From NCBI RefSeq assembly GCF_003721565.1, contig NZ_RJJE01000017.1, positions 310,001 through 374,000 on the forward strand: DNA of 64,000 nt, given 5' to 3'. The position numbers and the translations under genes were made by a program. Of this stretch, positions 58,510 to 64,000 are shown in pieces (position 1 is the stretch's first letter; every line of letters begins with the position of its first letter). This DNA comes from Rufibacter immobilis. GTDB taxonomy: Bacteria; Bacteroidota; Bacteroidia; Cytophagales; Hymenobacteraceae. Below the pieces are notes generated by a model. The model did no database searches. It saw nothing but the letters and a program-made list of their open reading frames with translations, and was not told the origin of the DNA.

Positions 58510-60429
58510 TTAGCCGTTCTTTTGATCGTCGTTTCTTTCCACAAAGTCTCTGGTGCTGAGCAAGCCGGGCGGAACAGACAGCTCGCCGGTGTGGAAGTCA
58601 ATGAGGCCGTTTTTCTCTTCCTCAATATTGGTGGCCTGGGTGTACACATCGCCGGCAATGCGGCGCTTGCGGAGCTCTTTCTTGAACGCCCTGATCTGCT
58701 CCGTGCGCTCTTCAGAGCTTTTGGGCCCGCCATAGTCAGAGAACCCAAAGCCTCCCCACTCGCTCACAATGACCGGCGTTTGCCCGCGGTAGAAGTACTG
58801 GTCACCAATCACGAGCGGCAGCACGGCCACGCCCTCCATCTCGCCGGCGGTGAGTTTGTCCAGCAGGATTTTCCACTGGTCCAGTTCAGGCGTGTACAAG
58901 TGGGCCGTGAGCATGTCTGACTTGAGTTTGCCCTCATAGGAAATGTGCTGCCAGCCGTCATTGTCCACCACCAGGAACTGCGGATACCTGATCTTCATGA
59001 AATGGAACACCTCCATGATGTAGGCGCGGGTTTCCGGGTTAGTGGCAATATCCTGGGCACCCCAGTCTTCGTTGTACAGACTCCAGATGATGACCGAAGG
59101 ATTCGTTTCAATGAGCGCCAGCATGCGCATGAGCTCCAGGCGGTGGTTTTCGCGGCTGCGTTTGGTGGAGGAGTGGGGGCTGGGCACTTCCACCCACAGC
59201 AGCAGCCCCATCTCATCGGCCAGGTTATAAATGCGGGGGTCAATACCGGCAATGTGTACGCGCACCAGATTGCAGCCCAGTTCTTTCATGGCGTACATGT
59301 GGCGCTTCATCTCGTCATAGGTGGCGGTGCCGGGCTGGTACAGAATACCGTCCAGGTAGATCTCCTGGTTATTGAGATAAAGATGGCGGCCCCGGGCTTC
59401 AATTTTGCGCAACCCGAAGTGCCCTTCAATCTCGGCGGAGTAGCCGCTGGCATCTATGAGCTGTGCCACAAACCGGTACAGGTGCGGATTTTCCGGGCAC
59501 CAGAGTTCGGCGTTGGGCACTTCTATGACCACGTACTGCGATTTCTGCCCTGCTTCCAGTTTCAACGGATAGTCTGAAGTGGCCAGAGGCACGGCATTGT
59601 CGCCGCCGTCACGCTCGTAGATGTTCAGCCGGAGGGTGTATTGGCCGGGGTCCTGAATTCTGGTGGTGAAGTTGAACCGAACCAGCGAGTCTTCAATGAG
59701 CCCCTGCACGCCCACCCGGGAACGCAGACGGTTACGCTCCACCGTTTCCAGCCAGACGCTGCGCACTGCCCCGGCGTAAGTTTGGTACCAGATGCCGCCC
59801 CGTTTATACACATGCGATTCCTGCTTGCCGCGGGGTACCTCGGCATCCATGCTGTGCGAGATGCGCACCGTGAGCCAATTGACCGGCAGCAGGTGGTCTT
59901 CGTTTATCTCAAAGGAGAAAGAGTTATACTCGCCGTAATGCACCTCGCCGCCTTCAATATCGGTGAGGAGGCGGCCGTTGAGCCACACGCGGGTTTCATA
60001 ACCGCAGGCGCCAAACGTGATTTGGTAGATGCGTTTGCCGCCGCTTTCCAGTTTTTCTGGGCGGGTGAACTCACGCTCATACCAGGCAATCACTTTGTCT
60101 TGCCAGGCCGGTGTTTGCAGCTCGTCTTTGTTTTGGGCCATGTGTTCTTCCACGGAGCCGGGCCAGTTGGCAGTGTGCGGATACTTGTAGCCCAGATACC
60201 AGGCTTCGCGTAGGCCTCGGTCGTCCTGGTCCAGGGAGAACTTCCACTCGCCGTCCAGCAGGGAATAAGTGTTGGGCCTAAGTACCACCCGGGGCAGGGG
60301 GTTCTCTGTGCTTCTGGGGGAACCGGCGCCGCCGTCTGCCTCCACCTCTCTGGGCTCCTGGATTTTTTTGACCGCGGTAGATTCCTCAAAACTCTCTGTA
60401 ACGCTCAGGTTAGGATGTGTAGAACTCAT
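58510..60429 (-). CDS. Glycoside hydrolase family 2 (beta-glucuronidase/galactosidase-like)
   Basis: 639 aa from ATG 60429 (MSSTHPNLSV). N-terminal sandwich LLDGEWKFSLDQDDRG, GACGYETRVWLNGRLLTD and later GIWYQTYAGAVRSVWLE. The TIM barrel has VIIWSLYNEDWGAQD (acid/base Glu) and TPVIVSEWGGFGFSDYGG (nucleophile Glu). No signal peptide from this start. It cleaves beta-linked sugars. Diverges from the GH43 gene. Confidence 0.9.
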   Translation of the reverse strand: MSSTHPNLSVTESFEESTAVKKIQEPREVEADGGAGSPRSTENPLPRVVLRPNTYSLLDGEWKFSLDQDDRGLREAWYLGYKYPHTANWPGSVEEHMAQNKDELQTPAWQDKVIAWYEREFTRPEKLESGGKRIYQITFGACGYETRVWLNGRLLTDIEGGEVHYGEYNSFSFEINEDHLLPVNWLTVRISHSMDAEVPRGKQESHVYKRGGIWYQTYAGAVRSVWLETVERNRLRSRVGVQGLIEDSLVRFNFTTRIQDPGQYTLRLNIYERDGGDNAVPLATSDYPLKLEAGQKSQYVVIEVPNAELWCPENPHLYRFVAQLIDASGYSAEIEGHFGLRKIEARGRHLYLNNQEIYLDGILYQPGTATYDEMKRHMYAMKELGCNLVRVHIAGIDPRIYNLADEMGLLLWVEVPSPHSSTKRSRENHRLELMRMLALIETNPSVIIWSLYNEDWGAQDIATNPETRAYIMEVFHFMKIRYPQFLVVDNDGWQHISYEGKLKSDMLTAHLYTPELDQWKILLDKLTAGEMEGVAVLPLVIGDQYFYRGQTPVIVSEWGGFGFSDYGGPKSSEERTEQIRAFKKELRKRRIAGDVYTQATNIEEEKNGLIDFHTGELSVPPGLLSTRDFVERNDDQKNG

Positions 60430-60582
60430 AGTATGATGATGTTTTTGCGTGGCGTCTATGTTTCCTGTCTTTAACGAAGATTTTTTCCAGGAGGGTTGGG
60501 TTCTGGCCAAATGAATATCTGCCTTACTGCCGGAGCCACGAATTCTGCCTTTCATGCAGTACATCCGTCACAAAAAGTAAAT

Positions 60583-60622
60583 GTGCGTTTAGGGGCTCTT
60601 TTTCCTGAATCAGGGCTAAAAC
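60583..60622. repeat. Resident palindrome, copy 25 (degenerate)
   Basis: TGCGTTTAGGGGCTCTTTTT with a right arm decayed to AGGGCTAAAACA. Confidence 0.75.
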
Positions 60623-60654
60623 AGAGAAGTATACTTTCTGGCAGTTTTGCTGAT

Positions 60655-60678
60655 ATTTTCAAAAAACGGCCGCTAAAC
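60655..60678. repeat. Resident palindrome, copy 26 (right half only)
   Basis: AAAAAACGGCCGCTAAAC without a left arm. Confidence 0.6.
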
Positions 60679-60782
60679 TCCCGCAGAATATAGTTAATGA
60701 GCAGAGGGAAACCTCTTATTCGCTCAGGTGCGGAGGTTTCTTAACAGGCTGAGACAGAAGAAGGGGAGGAAGGTAAATTTTA

Positions 60783-60798
60783 TTGAAATCGGTTGCAA
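60783..60798 (+). promoter_or_regulatory. Candidate LacI-type operator upstream of GH43
   Basis: TTGAAATCGGTTGCAA is an imperfect palindrome around CG, like operators of LacI-family regulators, 57 nt before ATG 60855. Pairing matches 5 of 7 bases per side. Confidence 0.3.
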
Positions 60799-60854
60799 TT
60801 TTTGGGGGCTTTTGTCTATCTTCACCCATACAACCTAATAAACACAACCATAAG

Positions 60855-61970
60855 ATGACGAGAATCAAACAAGCTAAATACCTGCCAATGGTATTTCTTG
60901 CGGCTTCTGCCTTCACCAGTGCGTGTAACAAGCAGGGCGGATCTGAGACGGCCACCACCGCAGAACAGAATACGTCTGCGTCCGCAGATTCAGCAGACGC
61001 TAAATATCTGTCCCAGCCCCTGGTGAGAGACATGTACACCGCCGATCCGTCTGCGCACGTGTTCAACGGCAAAATTTACATATACCCTTCGCATGACATT
61101 GACGCCGGCACCCCGGAGAACGACAACGGCGACCACTTTGACATGCGCGATTACCACGTCTTCTCCATGGACAGCGTCAATGGCAAAGTAACTGACCATG
61201 GCGTGGCCTTAGACGTGAAAGACGTGAAATGGGCGGCCCGGCAGATGTGGGCGCCAGACGCGGCCTATAAAAACGGCAAGTACTACTTCTATTTCCCGGC
61301 CAAAGATCCTCAGAACGTGTTCAGAATTGGGGTAGCCACCTCCACCTCGCCAACGGGCCCGTTCAAACCTGAGCCTACGCCTATTGCCGGAAGCTACAGC
61401 ATTGACCCCGCCGTGTACACCGATGAAGACGGTACTTCTTACATGTATTTTGGCGGTATCTGGGGCGGACAGCTGCAACGCTGGGCTACCGGAAAATACG
61501 ATTCCACTGCCGCTCCTGAGCCTACCACCGGCAACGCGCTCCTACCTAAAATGGCCAAAATGCGCGCCGATATGTTAGGCTTTGACGGTCCGGTGAAAGA
61601 TGTGCAGTTGCTGGACAAGAACGGCAAACCGTTCCCGGCCTCTGACCATGAGAGACGTTTCTTTGAAGCGGCCTGGGTACACAAATATAACGGCAAGTAT
61701 TACTTCTCTTATTCCACCGGCGATACCCATAACATTGCCTACGCCATCGGCGATTCTCCGGCCGGTCCGTTCACCTACCAGGGCGTGATCCTGAAACCGG
61801 TACAAGGCTGGACCAACCACCATTCCATTGTGGAGTCTAACGGCAAGTGGTATCTGTTCTACCATGACACGCAGCTCTCTAACAAAACTTACCTGCGTAA
61901 CATCAAAGTAACTGAGCTGACCCACAACCCAGATGGTACTATCCAAACCATCAACCCTTTGAAGTCTTAA
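60855..61970 (+). CDS. Glycoside hydrolase family 43 lipoprotein
   Basis: 371 aa from ATG 60855. A lipoprotein signal ends in AFTSAC. RDMYTADPSAHVFNGKIYIYPSHD (catalytic base Asp), GSYSIDPAVYTDEDGTSYMYFG (pKa Asp) and RRFFEAAWVHKYNGKYYFSYS (acid Glu) form the GH43 five-blade propeller site. Acts on arabinan, xylan or related side chains at the outer membrane. Opposite the GH2 gene, possibly for the same plant-type polysaccharide; inference. Confidence 0.93.
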   Translation: MTRIKQAKYLPMVFLAASAFTSACNKQGGSETATTAEQNTSASADSADAKYLSQPLVRDMYTADPSAHVFNGKIYIYPSHDIDAGTPENDNGDHFDMRDYHVFSMDSVNGKVTDHGVALDVKDVKWAARQMWAPDAAYKNGKYYFYFPAKDPQNVFRIGVATSTSPTGPFKPEPTPIAGSYSIDPAVYTDEDGTSYMYFGGIWGGQLQRWATGKYDSTAAPEPTTGNALLPKMAKMRADMLGFDGPVKDVQLLDKNGKPFPASDHERRFFEAAWVHKYNGKYYFSYSTGDTHNIAYAIGDSPAGPFTYQGVILKPVQGWTNHHSIVESNGKWYLFYHDTQLSNKTYLRNIKVTELTHNPDGTIQTINPLKS

Positions 61971-61991
61971 TTAAACAGTTCTAGTGGTTTA

Positions 61992-62027
61992 ACCGGCCCC
62001 ACCTCTGGCAACGGAGGTGGGGCCGGT
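61992..62027 (+). terminator. Hairpin downstream of GH43
   Basis: ACCGGCCCCACCTC and GAGGTGGGGCCGGT, perfect 14-nt arms, 21 nt past the stop; no T-run follows. Confidence 0.6.
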
Positions 62028-62100
62028 GCATTTAAGGGAACTTCGCTTCTGAGGCAAAAGCGATTGAAGAACCCACTGCCTGAGTCAACATAATGTAACA

Positions 62101-62142
62101 TGCGTTTAGGGGCTGTTTTTGGAAAAAGAGCCCCTAAACGCA
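62101..62142. repeat. Resident palindrome, copy 27
   Basis: TGCGTTTAGGGGCT and AGCCCCTAAACGCA, between convergent GH43 and PorP genes. Confidence 0.95.
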
Positions 62143-62171
62143 CTGTGGTAGCAGCAGAATACAGCCATAAG

Positions 62172-62208
62172 AAAAGCCCCTCCGGAGATGTTCCAGAGGG
62201 GCTTTTTT
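62172..62208 (-). terminator. Terminator of the PorP-like gene
   Basis: AAAAGCCCCTC and GAGGGGCTTTT around 13 nt, flanked by A and T runs; 26 nt past the PorP stop. Confidence 0.8.
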
Positions 62209-62233
62209 CATGTGGTGTGATAACGGCTTAGGA

Positions 62234-63244
62234 TTAGTGCATCCACCGGGGGCAGATCACTTTGCCTTTGTTGAAGAGCTTGAGCCCCAGCACCACCTCA
62301 TGGGTACCGGTATTGGACACGTTCAGCTCTGAGGTGTTGTAGTCATAGGAGTAACTCACGTCCATGATGTGGCTGATGTTCACGCCGGCCATGGCCGCGA
62401 AGGCATCCTGGTTCCGGTAGGAAACGCCTGCCCAAACCCGCTCGGCGTACAGTGCCCGCAGGTTGAAATCAACGGTAGTAGGGCTGGGAGTGCTCAGCTT
62501 CACCAGCACCGAAGGAATAAGCGTGAGCTCTGGGGTGAGGCTATACTTATAACCGGCCGTGGCGATGAAGTGTTTCTGCAGCACTTCACTGGTCACGGAG
62601 GTTTCGGCGGAGTTCAGGTCACGGCGGCTTTTCAGGAGCTGTTGCCCAGACAAGCCCACGAAGAAGTTCTGCGCATAGATCCAGGTGCCCACGCCCAGGT
62701 CAAAGTAGTTCCGGTTCACGTAGTTGCCTGAAATAGCCGGGTCTGGAATGTCAGAAGAGTACGTGGCCTCACTGCTGTTGATGCTATTGCGCAAAATTCC
62801 GGCACTGGCTCCCATGGAGATGGTGATGGTTCTGGTAATGGGCAGGTGGTAAGCGTAGGTCAAGTTCACGTTGGTGCGCCGCAACACCCCGGTCCGGTCA
62901 CTGATGGCCTGGATGCCCACCCCGTGGTGCGGATACGCCCGCGCAAAGCGGTTCTGATTTACACTGCGGGTGCTGGTAATGCCTTTGCCCACGTTCCGGA
63001 TGCTGGCTACTTGTTTGTTGATGGGGGTGTGGGCGCTCACGGTGTAGGTTTTGGGCGCTCCCTCCAGCCCCACCCACTGCTGGCGGGTACCAATCTTCAC
63101 ATCGGTGTAATCTTCTATACCGGTAATAGCAGGGTTGAGCAGATAACTGTTGATCATATACTGGCTATACTGCGGCCGTTGCTGCGCCCATACCGGGGCA
63201 GAGAGAAGCAGCAAGGCCACAAAAGCACCTAAATATTTCGTCAT
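62234..63244 (-). CDS. PorP/SprF-type type IX secretion outer-membrane protein
   Basis: 336 aa. Signal peptide LGAFVALLLLSAPVWAQ, then PQYSQYMINSYLLNPAITGIEDYTDVKIGTRQQWVGLEGAP, the typical PorP/SprF start. The rest is beta-strand-rich, a beta barrel. Family knowledge: it anchors or helps export a partner T9SS substrate encoded beside it. It lies 5 nt downstream of the gene for the sorting-domain protein. Confidence 0.95.
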   Translation of the reverse strand: MTKYLGAFVALLLLSAPVWAQQRPQYSQYMINSYLLNPAITGIEDYTDVKIGTRQQWVGLEGAPKTYTVSAHTPINKQVASIRNVGKGITSTRSVNQNRFARAYPHHGVGIQAISDRTGVLRRTNVNLTYAYHLPITRTITISMGASAGILRNSINSSEATYSSDIPDPAISGNYVNRNYFDLGVGTWIYAQNFFVGLSGQQLLKSRRDLNSAETSVTSEVLQKHFIATAGYKYSLTPELTLIPSVLVKLSTPSPTTVDFNLRALYAERVWAGVSYRNQDAFAAMAGVNISHIMDVSYSYDYNTSELNVSNTGTHEVVLGLKLFNKGKVICPRWMH

Positions 63245-63249
63245 GGGGA

Positions 63250-64000
63250 TTATCTTATAAGGGTAACGCTACCCGTGAAAGGCTTTTCGTTTTTGTTTAA
63301 CCTAATAATGTAGTAGTAGGTAGCCAGCGGCAACGGGTTTCCGTTGTGGGTACCATCCCACGGTTGGGAATAGCCAGACGATTTATACACTGGGGCTCCG
63401 TAGCGGTTAAAGATCTCCACCGTGGCCTCTGGGTAGTTCTGTATGTTCGGGATTTCCCAAGTTTCATTGATGCCGTCCCGGTTAGGGCTGAATGTGTTAA
63501 ACACCGTAATCCTTGGAATAACCGTGATGGTAACCTCATCTATGGCTTCGCATTCTGCGCCATTGGAAACGGTTAGGGTATAAGTGACGGTAGTGGTGGC
63601 AGTGGTGTTACCGGCAGGCGTAGCCACCGGGTTGGCAATGTTAGGATTACTCAATCCGTCGGCCGGAGACCAGGTAAACGTGGCATTGGCTCCGCCGCCG
63701 CTACCTCTCAGGGTGACCGACTGCCCCTGGATAATGGTAGTGTCATTACCGGCATTGGCCGAGATAGGAGATACCGTTACTCGCACAGCGGTACGGCGGG
63801 TGCTTATGCATTCGTTCTCATTCTGTGCCTCCACGTAGAAAGTAGCGTCAGAAGTTAATGGAGGCGTGTTGAAAGGAGAGCCTGAGCCAATTGGATCGCC
63901 GCCGGTTGCCTCTGTGTACCAGACATAGGTAAGCGTGGCGGTACCACCGGTTACGGGCACCACTTCCAGCACCGCTGAACTGTTCTCACAGGTAGTCACG
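63250..64000 (-). CDS. Gliding-motility-type C-terminal sorting-domain protein (N-terminus beyond window)
   Basis: About 249 codons are visible; the 5' end is cut by the window edge. The visible part shows Ig-like repeats (VTGGTATLTYVWYTEATGG, TFTWSPADGLSNPNIANPVA). The C-terminus is the type B sorting domain: NTFSPNRDGINETWEIPN, VEIFNRYGAPVYKSSGYSQPWDGTHNG, TYYYIIRLN. This T9SS signal usually pairs with a PorP/SprF-like neighbour, and here one is 5 nt downstream. Probably a large surface adhesin. Confidence 0.93.
   Translation of the reverse strand, partial: VTTCENSSAVLEVVPVTGGTATLTYVWYTEATGGDPIGSGSPFNTPPLTSDATFYVEAQNENECISTRRTAVRVTVSPISANAGNDTTIIQGQSVTLRGSGGGANATFTWSPADGLSNPNIANPVATPAGNTTATTTVTYTLTVSNGAECEAIDEVTITVIPRITVFNTFSPNRDGINETWEIPNIQNYPEATVEIFNRYGAPVYKSSGYSQPWDGTHNGNPLPLATYYYIIRLNKNEKPFTGSVTLIR

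Larger units (their letters stand above)
60430..60854. other. Divergent intergenic region between GH2 and GH43
   Basis: 425 nt with two degenerate palindromes (25, 26) and a possible LacI-type operator (60783-60798). The GH2 frame extends 135 nt into it upstream of the chosen ATG, without a better start. Confidence 0.6.

Noticed and set aside
6558-62142. CRISPR array made of the resident palindromes
   Set aside because: Copies are kilobases apart, palindromic and without regular spacers; no cas genes.

Overview
The window looks like chromosomal DNA of a Bacteroidota bacterium of the order Cytophagales, most likely Hymenobacteraceae (Rufibacter/Hymenobacter-like). Support: a PorP/SprF-type outer-membrane protein beside a protein with a gliding-motility-type C-terminal sorting domain (type IX secretion), many Bacteroidota-type promoters (TTG, 19-20 nt, TAnnTTTG), large secreted hydrolases typical of the phylum, and a resident palindromic repeat in most intergenic gaps of the core regions. 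I see no rRNA, tRNA, CRISPR array, complete prophage or transposase. The genus is inference.

Layout. 1-4364: a very large multi-PAS/GAF sensor histidine kinase (C-terminus cut by the window edge). 4.5-27.1 kb: GC-rich core genes: glycosyltransferase-miaA, aldo/keto reductase, pfkA, TerB-like protein, SLC13-type transporter, class III aminotransferase, an ECF sigma factor with anti-sigma-like and CpxP-like partners, VWA protein, bcp peroxiredoxin, M23 and M48 peptidases, an FAH hydrolase, mpl plus a DEDDh exonuclease, and dnaB. 27.3-33.2 kb: a visibly AT-rich island of small, mostly uncharacterised genes, all on the + strand. Most are separated by 65-75 nt GC-rich palindromes with attC-like ends (YYYAAC...GTTRRRY) and a shared centre CGGCCGACGGCC. 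This looks like an integron-type gene-cassette array without an integrase in view. 33.4-38.9 kb: a nucleotidyltransferase-like gene, a membrane-protein operon with its own HTH regulator and repeated operators, and a B12-type radical SAM protein. 38.9-43.7 kb: core-like genes (GH15, small membrane protein, S41 peptidase). 43.9-46.7 kb: a second AT-rich segment with two more attC-like sites. 46.9-64 kb: core-like genes: GNAT and PH-domain proteins, a methionine-sulfoxide-repair cluster (msrB, P-loop kinase, msrB, then msrA convergent), a flavin/ferredoxin reductase, an S9 peptidase, a transglutaminase-like protein, an MBL-fold hydrolase, divergent GH2 and GH43 glycosidases, and the PorP/sorting-domain pair at the edge.

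Two repeat systems divide the window. The resident palindrome (arm CGTTTAGGGGC-GTTTTT and its complement; 27 copies located here) sits mainly at 3' ends of genes in the GC-rich core. It is absent from about 27.24-38.88 kb and 41.58-48.59 kb, the stretches that contain the attC-like sites and AT-rich genes. This mutual exclusion supports acquisition of those stretches by horizontal transfer. All reading was done by eye; start codons were adjusted where promoters, signal peptides or family alignments argued for it.
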